From: Rugalucina vietnamica
Taxonomy: Eukaryota; Mollusca; Bivalvia; Lucinida; Lucinidae
Reading direction: 5' to 3'
Assembly: GCA_964017185.1 (NCBI GenBank)
Contig: OZ024878.1
Location: forward strand, 5,332,151-5,396,150
Length of the DNA: 64,000 nucleotides
The position numbers and the translations under genes were made by a program. A model generated the notes under the pieces. The model was given only the letters and a program-made list of their open reading frames with translations. It was not told where the DNA came from and did no database searches. This document shows, piece by piece, positions 21,961 to 55,100 of the stretch (positions are counted from its first letter, which is position 1; every line of letters starts with the position of its first letter).

Positions 21961-22815
21961 AAACATTCGGGATGGGCCATTAAAACTATTTACAAGAAGC
22001 TAGACAGGGGCATACTAAAATGTATACCTCTGATCCTGGACATTTGGTTTAAATAAGAGCCTTAAATTCTTCCGTGGTCTTAGATGTGACCACTGAAGAA
22101 GGAAGACTATTCCACTGGAATAATCCTTGGGAAGAATGAATTCTTCAGGGCATCACTATAGGACATGTATCTTGTGTACTGTGAATCATGAGATGCCCTG
22201 GTATGTCTTAGTCTGGGTACCAGGGTCAGATATTTATCTTTGTCAAGAGACACTAGACAGACGTGAATCTTGTAAAAGAAAGTTAAGGAAGACTTTAGCC
22301 TGCGGTCCTCCAGGGATGGCCAGTCCCTTAGATTAAAATTACCCAAAATACAAACCAGGCAGGATGCATACTTGGCAATATCATCGGTACTTTGAGGATG
22401 TCCAACACTACAAATTGCTGAAACTTGGGCTGTTTTGGCACGACCAGATAATTTTAGTTTTAGCTTTTGTTACTACTACACCTAATTTAGAAGGGATAGT
22501 TTCGTCTGGCTGAAAATCCTGCCTCCACAATTTTGAACAAGGATTCTTATTTTGACATATATAAGAAATGTATGGCTTCATTCTGTATTGGTAGAGTATA
22601 TGTCATTGCAAGTGTGCAAGAACTGTTTTGAACCTGAGAATTTAGGGAGAGCTGTTCTTTACAACTGAACATTAACTACACCAAATTTTGAAGGTACCAT
22701 CATAAGATAAATGTTCTTATCTTATAAATCTTATCTTGTTTCATTTCCTAGAGTGATTGCTTGGAGATTTGCACAGCTTTCAGATCCTTAAACTGTGGTC
22801 TAGAAATCATGTTAA
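21961..22815. other. Intergenic stretch, nothing recognised
   Basis: No supported frame, repeat pair or RNA gene. The two overlapping frames of 69-79 codons near 22107-22346 lie on opposite strands of one another and have no recognisable family. Confidence 0.5.
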
Positions 22816-23045
22816 CTCATTTAAGCCGGGCGTCCCTTTTATGGGTCATAGGCAAACAGAATAGCCCCAGATGTGACGCCGCAGAACGCGGCTTCCCATC
22901 TGGGGCTATTCTGTTTGCTTATAGGAATTTTATCTAAAAATGAAATAAAAATTGAAAATCACTCTTAACACCCCTAAATATGAAAGTGGACTCATCCAAT
23001 TGATAATGATGGAAGAATCCATTCGTCAAATATGGGTTAATATGC
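22816..23045. mobile_element. Palindrome-centred MITE, family D, copy 1
   Basis: Central inverted repeat CAAACAGAATAGCCCCAGAT ... ATCTGGGGCTATTCTGTTTG around GCCGCAGAACGCGGC. The flanking sequence (CATTTAAGCC on the left, GTCAAATATGGG on the right) is shared with 45640-45865, which defines a family of about 230 bp. Confidence 0.8.
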
Positions 23046-23614
23046 CAAGATCAGGAGAGTTCACATGTATGTGTAGCAGTTTGATAGTCATCTTCCGGAC
23101 AGAATAGTTTCTGAATGTTGAGAACTGTCCTTGCTTTCCCCAAGCACTAGACCGGCAGTGTCTAACAAGCAGAATTGCTCCAGCCTGACGTCAGTCTATC
23201 TCCTTTATGACAAAAGTATCATTACCTCTATATGAATGTCTATTGCGATGGGTGAAGCAAAGATTAAAAGTTTGATCTCCAACTTGTCTCCTGGGGATTG
23301 GGCTTATCACAGAAATCTGAAAAGTCTTTCTCCCCTATACCCTGTACGTGGGATGGATGTATGGTTGCAGATGACTGGTATATTAGGTCCCTGTAGTATT
23401 TATCATGCTCATTAGAAGGTGGTTAGATTTACCAGCAATCAATCAAACATTTCTGTCAATCGTTGTTGCCAAATTTTCAAGTCTGCTTGGCAGTGCGAGA
23501 TAGCTGCTGTAGACATTTTTCAGGTTGAAACTTAGGTCTTAGGCCGATACTTTCCTGTCATGTTGATACCTAACGTTCATCCTACTTTAGGCAAACACGC
23601 CAAATTCTTGCAGC
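23046..23614. other. Region upstream of TTLL1, no feature recognised
   Basis: The 5' non-coding exon and promoter of TTLL1 should lie here or further left, because the first coding exon is preceded by a splice acceptor. No TATA box, CpG-rich stretch or convincing donor could be assigned. Confidence 0.4.
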
Positions 23615-23897
23615 TTATTACGAAAACTTGCCCTTGCAATTTACTGAGAATGTTTTTGAATGTAAAAATGAAAATTTTCATTGGACAAATTTTAATATTT
23701 TTCTTATTTTTTGCTTAAAACATAGATTGTGGGTACATGTTAGAGCTGCCTTGCCGAGGCGGTTCTAACGAGTACCCACAATTTATGTTTTGGAGCAAAA
23801 ATAAGAAAAATAGGTATACCCCTGCATATCCCAGTTTTTCTATATAAAAGTGGGGTATACGGGGGTATACATTACATGGACATGTTTTCCTGATGAA
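23615..23897 (+). mobile_element. Palindromic MITE, family A, copy 1
   Basis: The centre reads CATAGATTGTGGGTACATGT, then GAGGCGGTTCTAACGAGTACC and CACAATTTATGTTTTG, a large hairpin. Arms continue through AAAATAAGAAAAATAGG and GTATACCCC. Ends are CGAAAACTTGCCCTTGCAAT and ACATGGACATGTTTTCCTGA. The right end stops 17 nt before the acceptor of TTLL1 coding exon 1. Confidence 0.85.
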
Positions 23898-23926
23898 GTT
23901 ATTTGACTTTCAGATCAAAAGAGAAG

Positions 23927-44879
<20,953 letters not shown>

Positions 44880-44912
44880 TTGTGCCATTTGATGAAGACT
44901 TAAAAATAATGG

Positions 44913-45157
44913 GAGCCACAACATGAGAAAACTGGTCTTCAGTGTTTCTTACCTGGTCTGACATAAACTGGCCTGTACAATCACAGAAGAAGGTTAGAAG
45001 CATGAAATTTTGTATTTAAGAAGAGGAATTGTACTATCCAAGCAGCAAAAACGAAGCTGCTGATCAGCTTTGCCGTATGATCAGCTGTGCAGTTACGGTA
45101 CAGCTGATTTGGGCCTTTGTTTTTTGCATATGCAAAAATCTGGTTTTCTCATAAAGT
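44913..45157 (-). mobile_element. MITE family B, copy 7, in the TTLL1 3' flank
   Basis: Starts 34 bp after the stop codon, so it probably lies in the 3' untranslated region. It has an extended, partly duplicated hairpin (GATCAGCTTTGCCGTATGATC). Confidence 0.85.
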
Positions 45158-45349
45158 TTCTGTGATATTTGTATAGTCATTGTGATATTGTAAATCAGGA
45201 GTAAAATTGTATAGAATTTGTTACCTCCATAATTGAGAGGTGTTTATTCTCCAATCAAACCATTTGTGGCATTTTCTAGCTTAGTGGTAGTGTTTTACAT
45301 TCGACTTGAAAGGTTCTGTTCTGGGCTCAAACCCAAACTCTATTACATA

Positions 45350-45549
45350 TGAGCCGCAACAGGAGAAAATCTGTCCAACACAAACCAGGTCCGACACAAA
45401 CCGGCCTGTACAGTCTCAGAAGAAAGATAGACACTTGAAATTTTAGATTTAAGTAGAAGACGAGTTGTACTGTCCAAGTAGCATAAACAAAGGCGCTGAT
45501 TTGCTGTGCAGTTATGCAAAAATCTGGTTTTCTTATGATGCGGCTCATA
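45350..45549 (-). mobile_element. MITE family B, copy 8
   Basis: GAGCCGCAACAGGAGAAAAT to TTCTTATGATGCGGCTC. The hairpin centre is deleted, leaving only GGCGCTGATTTGCTGTGCAG. Confidence 0.85.
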
Positions 45550-45639
45550 TTTGTCCCTGACATTTTTCCTTGTACTTCATGGGCATTGGTGAAATGGTAT
45601 AGACAGACATGCCTGTAAAATTGTTGATTGGAACATTAT

Positions 45640-45865
45640 CTCATTTAAGCCTGGCGTCACTTTTATGGGACATAGGCAAACAAAATAACCCCAGATGTGA
45701 TGCTGCAGAATGTGGCATCCCATCTGGGGCTATTCTGTTTGCTAAGAGAATTTTCATCGAAAAATTGAATAAAATTTAAAAATCACTTCTAACGCCCCTA
45801 AAAATGAAAGTGGACTCACCCAAATGATAATGGGAAAATCCATTTGTCAAATATGGGGTAAGTAT
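45640..45865. mobile_element. Palindrome-centred MITE, family D, copy 2
   Basis: Collinear with 22816-23045: CATTTAAGCCTGGCGTC, CCCCAGATGTGATGCTGCAG, CATCTGGGGCTATTCTG, AAAGTGGACTCACCCAA and GTCAAATATGGGG. Confidence 0.85.
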
Positions 45866-46306
45866 CAAATCAAACTAGTTGTAGTGTTGGGGATTTGTAT
45901 TCCACGGTCAACAGCTAAGGTCCAGTCTGTATGGTCATTTTTTCTAGCCACACTGTTCCTGACCAGCGCATACAACAAAGAGGCAGAGATATAGGATATT
46001 TAAAATGTTTCACAAATAACTTGCGCAAACGGCACCACAAAATTTCCCAACTTAGGTTTGGTCCAAACTGTTAAAATTCTCTGTGAAGTCACCGTTGTGT
46101 GTGCAAATGATAGCTTACACGGGGTTTGTTTCCCGACAGTGGAAGTTTTCATGATGTGAAGATTGAATTTTGGTATTCAGCTGCAATTCAAATCGGACAC
46201 GCAACAAATCAAGCCCGGACATGCAGTTTTTGGTGTCTGAAGTGCATGTTCACTTATTATCAGATACAGCATGTGATAATACACTGATGCAGCATGTTCA
46301 ATAAAT
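45866..46306. other. Intergenic stretch, nothing recognised
   Basis: No frame, repeat or structure that I can support. Confidence 0.5.
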
Positions 46307-46544
46307 GAGCCACATCGCGAGAAAACTGGTCTTCGGGGGTTTCCGACCTGGTCAGACACAAACCAGTCTGTGCAGCTACAGAAGATGGCCAGATGCTTGA
46401 AATTTTGGATTTAAGGAAAGAAGAAATGTACTATCCATGTAGCGAAAACAAAGGCGCGAATCAGCTTCGCAGTTACTGCGAAGCTGATCTGCACCTTTGT
46501 TTTCGCATAGGCAAAAATCCGGTTTTCTCATGACGCAGCTCAAA
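46307..46544 (-). mobile_element. MITE family B, copy 9
   Basis: Complete: GAGCCACATCGCGAGAAAAC to TTTTCTCATGACGCAGCTC, with hairpin AATCAGCTTCGCAGTTACTG / CGAAGCTGATCTGC. Confidence 0.9.
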
Positions 46545-47680
46545 TTATGAGGAAATGAATAAAACCAAAAAGCCACTTTGTTGTTAACATATTTATTCAA
46601 ACGTCAGTTACACCCTGTATACTTTGCATAAATTTAAAAGAAAGAATCAATATGTTATAGGGGAAAACTGATTTGTGAAATTGGAGAAGAGACATACAAA
46701 TTTTTTTATAAAAATACTTGACAAATATAGGAAAAAAAAATGTGATATCAAAATTAACAAGATTTTGCATTCTTGCTTAATAATATTTGAAGTGACATTA
46801 AATGATTATGAATCAACTGAATTTACGATAAATCAATTTATTTGATTTTTGAAAAGACAAAACATGAAATAAAATTTGAATAATAGGATTCTGACCTTGA
46901 TCCAAATGACATAATTAAAACTTGACATATATTTGAAGGGGCCTTCACCTTTAAGCAAATTAACTTTTAAGAGAAGACAAAAGAATGCTTGCAAATCTAA
47001 ATCAGAGGGTACAAAAATTCGTTTTGTAATGTCGAAATAATATACTTGAAGGAATTAAAATATGCAACATATAAAATGTCGAATGTATCTTTTAAAAGTA
47101 CTTGACGTTTAATAAAATCTCTTTTAGAAATGTCTTAAAGACTGCTTATGGCATATGATGAAATGAGAAAACATCATTTCATTGATAAAATAGACATCAA
47201 AACCCATGAAAAAAGCAAATTGGGCATAAACCTCAGGGCGACTTTGAAGATGCCAAATACATGTGCATTCTCGGTAATTGGACATCGACTTGATAATGTG
47301 CAATTTAGATTGGCGTAACATCTCTGTCAACAGCTATGGTAATGTTTGTCACTCCAATTTTCGTAGGGCCTCTACTGAACATTGTGATTAAATACCACTT
47401 GATTACTTTTCCTAATCAGACTTGGGCCTACTAAGTCGTTAATGTAGGTGTGATAGAAAGGGAACTAACTTTTAAAGGAAGACAAAAAAAATGCTTGCAA
47501 ATTTAAATCAGAGGGTACAAGAATTGTAATGTCGCAATGTTTTATATACCATTGTATTGGGCTCAGTCATTCCTGGCATATTTATTCACTTCTTGTCCCT
47601 TATGTTTTAATTTGCATTGTTGTTCATGCATTTACTCTAATTACAGTTTTGCCAAATACACAATTTGCCATCTCGCTTCA
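46545..47680. other. AT-rich stretch with direct repeats
   Basis: AATGCTTGCAAATCTAAATC and AGAGGGTACAA near 46985 recur near 47490. The block CTGTCAACAGCTATGGTAAT to GTAGGTGTGATAGAAAGGG (about 47322-47464) recurs at about 48205-48349. No coding region is supported. Confidence 0.6.
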
Positions 47681-47852
47681 CATTACGAAAACATGCAAAT
47701 TCGATATACAGAATTATCTAAAGCTGTAAAAACAGAAAATTTTCAGTAGAAAAATTTTGATTTTTTTCTTATTTTTGCTCAAAACATAGATTGTGGGTAC
47801 ATATTAGAACTGCCTCACCGAGGTGGTTCTAACGAGAACCCACAATCATTTG
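47681..47852 (+). mobile_element. Palindromic MITE, family A, copy 4 (right half lost)
   Basis: CACATTACGAAAACATGC, TTTTCAGTAGAAAAATTTTG and ACATAGATTGTGGGTAC ... GAGAACCCACAATC; it then stops, lacking the GTATACC arm. Confidence 0.8.
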
Positions 47853-47948
47853 GTGGACCTAAAAGGGTATGCACTGTTTTAGATTGCAGGTTGAGTATGA
47901 ACCAAAGCGTTATGTGTAATAGTCAGTCTTGTCAACGTGAATATGACA

Positions 47949-48187
47949 TGAGCCGCATCATGAGAAAACCGGATTTTTGCCTAGGCGAAAACAAAGGCGC
48001 AGATCAGCTTCGCGGTAACCGCGAAGCTGATCAGCGCCTTTGTTTTCGCTACTCGGATAGTACAATTCCTCTTCTTCTTAAATCCGAAATTTCAAGCTTC
48101 TAGCTCTTTTCTGAGCTTGTACAGGCCGGTTTGTGTCGGAACTGGTCGGAAACCCCGAAGACCGGTTTTCTCGCGTCGCGGCTCACA
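47949..48187 (+). mobile_element. MITE family B, copy 10 (reference copy)
   Basis: The best-preserved copy: GAGCCGCATCATGAGAAAAC at the left, CGAAAACAAAGGCGCAGATC then AGCTTCGCGGTAACCGCGAA in the centre, GTACAGGCCGGTTTGTGTCG later and TTCTCGCGTCGCGGCTC at the right. Confidence 0.92.
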
Positions 48188-48354
48188 TGATGATACTACT
48201 GTTACATCCCTGTCAACAGCTATGGTAATGTTGGTCAATTTTCGTAGGTTCTCTACTGAACATTGTGATTAAATGTCCGGCCAAATACCACTGCCACTTG
48301 ATTTCTTTTCCTGACCAGACTCGGTTAATGTAGGTGTGATAGAAAGGGCATACA

Positions 48355-48545
48355 TGTGTCAGAGGGATCTCTCTATTTTCAAGCAAATCTCCCTATTTGC
48401 AATTTCAGAATTTTGCTATATATCTTATACATCTCCCTATTTGGAATTTCAGATCTCCCTACCAAATCTCAAGAATTTCCTTCTTTGTTAAATCATTCTC
48501 TCTATTTGGAGGCAAATCTCCCTATTTGGCTTCCCAGATGTATCA
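48355..48545. repeat. Short interspersed word CTCCCTATTTG
   Basis: CTCCCTATTTG or a close variant (CTCTCTATTT, CTCCCTACC) occurs six or seven times, mostly 20-60 bp apart. Confidence 0.7.
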
Positions 48546-48723
48546 CATGTATAAGAAAGGGAACAAACCTTTTAAAAGGCTATAATTAGATCTGCATGTA
48601 ATTTTATCACAGTATCAAATTAGTTGTCAACTTGCATAGTAGCTCAGCACCTTTTTCATAGTTGGTAAAAAATGAAGATTTTTCACAATGCCGCTCATAT
48701 GTTATATCTACGGTAACAATCAA

Positions 48724-48948
48724 GTGAGCTGCGACGCGAGAAAACCGGTCTTGAGGGTTTCCTCCCAGCTCCGACACAAACCAGCATGTACAGTCACAGA
48801 CGATGGCTAAAAACTTGAAATTTCGGATATAGGAAGAACAGGAATTGTACTATCCGAGTAGCAAAAACAAAGGCGCTGATCAGCTGTGCAGTTACTGCAC
48901 AGCTGATCTGAGCCTCTGTTTTGGCATAGGCAAAATCTGGTTTTCTCA
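48724..48948 (-). mobile_element. MITE family B, copy 11, overlapping the TTC17 stop codon
   Basis: GAGCTGCGACGCGAGAAAAC on the left and GGCAAAATCTGGTTTTCTCA on the right. The right terminus coincides with the TTC17 stop codon (48946-48948 on the minus strand). Confidence 0.85.
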
Positions 48949-49113
48949 AGTGATAACATATTTTTGAATGTTAGGGTCCTCGTGATCATAAAGTTCTGGT
49001 TTCTGTAGTACTTTCATGCACTGTATGGTCCTTAGCCGGTCCTTGGCTGGTTGAAAATCTGACTGTAGACCCAGAGTAGACTCATAAAACATGGCTGCTG
49101 TGTTATATTGTTC
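48946..49113 (-). CDS. TTC17: TTC17 terminal exon with stop codon
   Basis: EQYNTAAMFYESTLGLQSDF then QPAKDRLRTIQCMKVLQKP and a divergent tail. Acceptor TTTATAG. The stop TGA is on the terminus of family-B copy 11. An earlier donor (AAA|GTACTA) followed by an unseen exon is less likely, because the family ends here. Confidence 0.85.
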   Translation of the reverse strand, partial: EQYNTAAMFYESTLGLQSDFQPAKDRLRTIQCMKVLQKPELYDHEDPNIQKYVIT

Positions 49114-52100
49114 CTATAAATAGACAAGAAAACAATGATGGACACTTCTGTATTTTTAAAAACAATGAAAAATCTGATATTTTTTAAATTCAGTTTTGTC
49201 TCAATTTCATTTCATAATCTGGACTAATCAACCTGTACATGGGGCAATATTAATTGGGAGCACCCTTGGAAAAACCACAACACAAGAAAAACGTCTCATG
49301 TGACCCATGTGCAGCTCAGACTCACACAGCAAACAGTGAGCATTATATGACTGAAAATTATGTTACATCATAACATGCATAAATTAAATTTTCCCAACCA
49401 ATGATATGTATTCCAGTAGCTAATATAATACTATACAGGAGACTGGCTGGTGTATGCATTTCTGTGGTCAAATGAAATTGGCTGTACTTTTGACTTGCTT
49501 TCTATAAAGAAAATTAAGAATGTCCATTTTTTTCAATATTTACCTTTGCCGCATATAGGTTAGCCATGGTGAATTGGCTGACAACCACATCTCTAGATGA
49601 CTGTAATGCATAACTCATCGTCATTATGGCGTCATTAATATATCCAGCTCGGTGCAAAACATTGGCCACACTGATAAATATTGTATCCTAGAAATAGAAA
49701 TCAAATATTTGAAGTGGCTGACTGCTACATAGTAAATAACTACCCACTGACCAAAAATAATCCAATTTATCACGCTAGGATAAGAAAATAGATGAACTGA
49801 CAAGCTTTCAACGAGCCATTTCAACTGTTTGCGTTCCGAGCGTGGTAAGTCAATGGGTAGTTATTCACTTTAACATGCAATGAAAGTCAACTTTTGCAAA
49901 AGATTTGCTTTCCGCCATTTTGTTTTATTTAGTCAACAGCTCAGCAAACATTTCGAAGAAGACTCCTCAAAATTCACCACCATAGCAGTACGTTTTGTTG
50001 TTAATTTATATTTTTCTTGTCCGTTGTTTCATCTACGTAATGCTGCATAATAATGGAGGAGAACAACATCACTAGAATTGTTATTTTTTTTAATTCAGTT
50101 TTACGTCCCTTTCAAGTTTATTTCCGCTCATATGAGACGGGCCAATCAGTAGATGGGGCAAAAACGTGTGAACCCCCGAGAAAAAACACCTGACACACCT
50201 GCAAGCAGAACTTTGCTTGTCTCACATGTGGCCAGAGTGGGGCTCGCACCCACACCAGACACAGCGGTGAGATGATCGAGTGATTAAGAAACAGCGCTCC
50301 TAACCGCTCGGCCACGGGGCAGATTTGACGTCGCTAGCACGTTTCTTAATGGTGCGCTAAGCAAAGCCTGAACACGGTCTTTATTTAGTCAGTAGAGGTG
50401 GCCTTTACTTGGTCAGTAGCTCAATAAAGCAATTATTTATGAAACATCTTTTAAGCCAATTTAAGAGCCGTTGCCTTATTAAACTCAATGTCTACTTCAA
50501 AGCATAGCTCATTGTTGTTATTGCATCGTTAATGTGATGAACATTGTATCCTTGAACTAAGGACTCAAATAAATGACAGCATTTTAGTTTTGTTTCCAGT
50601 AAATATTTTGATCAGCCCTAAGTAACCAATTAAGCTGTCCTTGTGTGTTTAACTACATGTGCAGCATTCAGAAATGCATCTTCAAAGCCGAACAAAGGCT
50701 GTTAATCAATCTTCAATGAATTTGTTTTTCTATGAGATAACAACTTTGGCAAATGATGCTAATGAGTTCTACACCTAATCTTAAGTTATAATATTGAGAA
50801 TTATTCCTAATAAGAGCTGTCGCAGGACAGCATGCTCGACTGCTTCTGACCTTTGTCAAACATAAGGCCAAACCCAACCAGTAACCCACAGCATTATGCT
50901 CATACATCTTTTTGCCATAATGCAATAAGGCAAAATCACTGAACCATGAAAGATAACTATAACTACCTAAGATTTAAAGGTCTCACTCATATTGTGAAAG
51001 AAGTGTGTTCATATATCAACTGAGTGCCAAAACACAAGGCAAAATCATTGAACCGTGAAATAAGTTCACACTGACCTATAAGTATTTCAGGGTCAAAGGT
51101 CTAGTGATACTTACTCATAATGTGAAAGAAATAATAATCATATACCCATTCAGTGTTGAGATATAAAGCAAAATCACTGAACCATGAAATAAGGTCATAG
51201 TGACCTATAAGTATGTTTGTGTTAAAGGTCTGGCCATACTCATTCATAATCAGAAAGAAGTATGACAAAATACCAACTGAGTGTCGAGATATAAGGCAAA
51301 GTCACTGAACCATGAAATTAGGTCACAGTGACCCAGGAATACTTTACGGTCAAAGGTCTTGTCATACGCAAACATATCGTGAAAGAAGTATGTTCATATA
51401 CCAATTGAGGGCCGAGATATAAAGGAAAATCACTGAACCGTGAAATAAGGTCATATTGACCTAGGACTACTTTAGGGTCAAAGGTCTTGTCATACGCAAA
51501 CATAGTGTGAAAGAAGTTTGTTCATAAACCACATGAGTGCCGAGATATAAGGCAAAGTCACTGAACCGTGAAATTAAAACAATGTTTTCTGAGGAAAACT
51601 ATGTCCCCCCAACCGTTTAGTAATTGAAGTGTAGTTACCTTGTGATATGAAGTTTTTCTAGGGAAGACACCATGTAAGGTGTGATAGTTTAAACTTGTTT
51701 TGGACCCTGTCTAAAATTGGGTCACAATCACCAAATTCTTATAAACTCTGAACCTCCTCACAACAATGCTTCTGAGCAAGTTTGGTCAAAATCCATCAAT
51801 TAGTTTACAAGATATCGTATCGGAAAAACTAATTTCAACAGTTTTTATGGACCCGTGACCTTGGAAATTAGGTCAAGGTCATCAAAATCTAATCAACTTT
51901 GAGCCTCCTCCAAACAATGCTTCTGTGCAAGTTTGGTCAAAATCCATCAACTGGTTTACAAGATATTGCAGTGAAAAGACTAATTTCAACATTTTTTATG
52001 GACTCGTGACCTTGAAAATTAGGTCAAGGTCACCGAAATCTAATCAACTCTGAGCCTTCTCGCAACAATGCTTCTGTGCAAGTTTGGTCAAAATCCATCA

Positions 52101-55100
52101 ATTGGTTTACAAGTTATCGAGTTGGAAAGATTAATTTCAACATTTTTTATGGACTCGTGACCTTGAAAATTAGGTCAAGATCACCAAAATCTAATCAACT
52201 CTGAGCCTCCTCCCAACAATGCTTCTGTGCAAGTTTGGTCAAAATCCGTCAATTGATTTACAAGATACTGCGTTGGAAAGACTAATTTCAACATTTTTTA
52301 TGGACTTGTGACCTTGAAAATTAGGTCAAGGTCACCAAAATCTAGCCGACTCTGCGCCTTCTCGCAACAATGCTTCTGTACAAGTTTGGTCAAAATCCAT
52401 CCATTCGTTTACAAGTTATCGCGTTGGAAAGACTAATTTTAACATTTTTTATGGACTTGTGACCTTGATTATTAGGTCAAGGTCACCAAAATATAATCAA
52501 CTCTGAGCCTCCTCCCAACAATGCTTCTGTGCAAGTTTGGTCAAAATCCATTGATTGGTTTACAAGATACTGCATTGGAAAGACTAATTTCAACATTTTT
52601 TATGGACTCGTGACCTTGAAAATTAGATCAAGGTCACCAAAATCTAATCAACTCTGAGCCTTCTTGCAACAATGCTTCTGTGCAAGTTTGGTCAAAATCC
52701 ATCTATTGGTTTACAAGTTATCGCGTTGGAAAGACTAATTTCAACATTTTTTATGGACTCGTGACCTTGAAAATTCGGTCAAGGTCACCAAAATCTAATC
52801 AACTCTGAGCCTCCTCCCAACAATGCTTCTGTGCAAGTTTGGTCAAAATCCATCAATAGGTTTACAAGATATTGCATTGGAAAGACTAATTTCAACAGTT
52901 TTTATGGACTCGTGACCTTGAAAATTAGGTCAAGGTCACCGAAATCTAATCAACTCTGAGCCTCCTCCCAACAATGCCCTTGTGCAAGTTTAGTCAAAAT
53001 CCATTCATTTGTTCAGAAGATATCGCGTCGGAAAACCTAATTTGATCAGTTTTCATAGGCTGGTGACCTTGAAAATTAGGTCAAGGTCACCAAAATCTAA
53101 TCAACTCTGAGCCTCCTCCCAACAATGCTCTTGTGCAAGTTTGCTCAAAATCCATTCATTTGTTCAGAAGATATCGCGTCAGAAAACCTAATTTGATCAG
53201 TTTTCATGGGCTGGTGACCTTGAAAATGAGGTCAAGGTCACCAAAATCTAATCAACTCTTTCCCCCCTCCCAACCATGTATCTATGCAAGTTTGGTCAAA
53301 ATCCATCCACTGGTTCAAAAGATATCGCGTAAGAAAGAAGCTACGCGGACGCGGACGCCGACGCGGACGCCGACGCCGACGCCGACGGGAACCGCACCAA
53401 AAACAATATGTCCCCCACCTTCGGTTGGGGGGACATAATTAGGTCACAGTGACCTATAAGTATATTGGGGTCAAAGGTCTGGTCATACTCACTCATAATC
53501 TGAAAAAAGTATGAAAATATACTAATTGAGTGTCAAGGTATAAGGCAAAATCACTGAACCGTGAAATTAGGTCACAGTGACCTAGGACTACTTCAGGGTC
53601 AAAGGTCTTGTCATATGCAAACATTCTTTGAAAGAAGTTTGTTCATAAACCATTTGAGTACCGAGATATAAGGCAAAGTCACTGAACCGTGAAATTACGT
53701 CAAAGTGACCTATAAGTATATTGGGGTCAAAGGTCTGTTCATACTCACTCATAATCTGAAAAAAGTATGAAAATATACTAATTGAGTGTCAAGATATAAG
53801 GCAAAATCACTGAACCGTGAAATTAGGTCACAGTGACCTATAAGTATATCGGGGTCAAAGGCTTGATCGTACTCACTCATAATCTGAAAGAAGTAAGAAA
53901 ATATACTAATTGAGTGTCAAGATATAAGGCAAAATCATTGAACCATGGAAAGTAGGTCAACAGACTTACAGTCATGACACACATGTCAGTGTCACAAAGT
54001 CAAAAGATGATAACCAACTATCTTCCGAAGTTGTTTCTATTAAGAAATAAAAAGAAAAAAAAAATCAGGGAGTTCTAAATTTTGACCTCTAGCCCCGCCC
54101 CCCTGACGCCGACCCAGAGGTCCGATGTCATGGAACCTAAAGTGTATGAAGTATGAATGCTTTATGATAAGTTGTTGTCAAGATATGGACTCCTTGTAAA
54201 AGTTACACAGCAGTACATCTTTTTTTTACAGTGTTCTAGTTTTTAACCTCTAGCCCCACCTCCCAGGCATGGACCCAGAGATCCAATGCCATGAAATGAA
54301 ACTCAACCCTACAGGGTACCTATAGTCCGAGTATGAAAGCCCTCTGATAAAAAGTTTTCAAGATATAGACTTCTAGAATACTATATCACAGAAAAGCCAT
54401 AATTATTAATGGTGTTCTAGATTTTAACCTCTAGCCCCACCCCCTGGCATGGACCCAGGGATCTGATGCCATGGAATGAAAGCCGACCCTACATGGTGTC
54501 ATTGGCCCAAGTATCAATGCTTTCTGATGAGTGGTTGTCAAGATATGGACTTCTAGAAGACTTTAACACAAGAACTGCCATTTTTGAAGGAGTTCTAGAT
54601 TTTAACCTCCAGCCCCACCCCCTGGCCTGGACCCAGGGGCCCGATGCCATGGAATGAAAGCTAACCCTACAGGGTATCTATGGTCCAAGTATGAATGCTT
54701 TCTGATGAGTGGTTGTCAAGATATGGACTTCTAGAAAACTTTAACGCAAGTGTGACGAGCACGGGAACGGGAATGGGAACGCACACGGGAACGGGAACGT
54801 GGACGACTGGGGTGACTGCAATAGCTCTATGCACTTCGTGCAGTCGAGCTAAAAAGTCCATTCCTTCCTCTGTACCTTTAACTTACTTTCGCTGAATCTG
54901 GAGTATATGTCATGGCCACCGTGAGACATTCTAGGGCCTCTTGACGTCGACTTTAGATCCTACAGAAAAGGGAGGCTATTTTAGCAGCTATCCAGGAGGA
55001 AGAGTACTCTATTCTTGATGCACGACATTTCGTCGAAAATGTGTTTTGTCGAAAATGTTGTTACTTCAAAAATATTCACCGCAAAATTTTGAAATTTATT

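Noticed and set aside
53133..53438. 101-codon frame with RTRTPTRTPTPTPTG
   Set aside because: It is translated from element E units and the GACGCC run, so it is repeat-derived.
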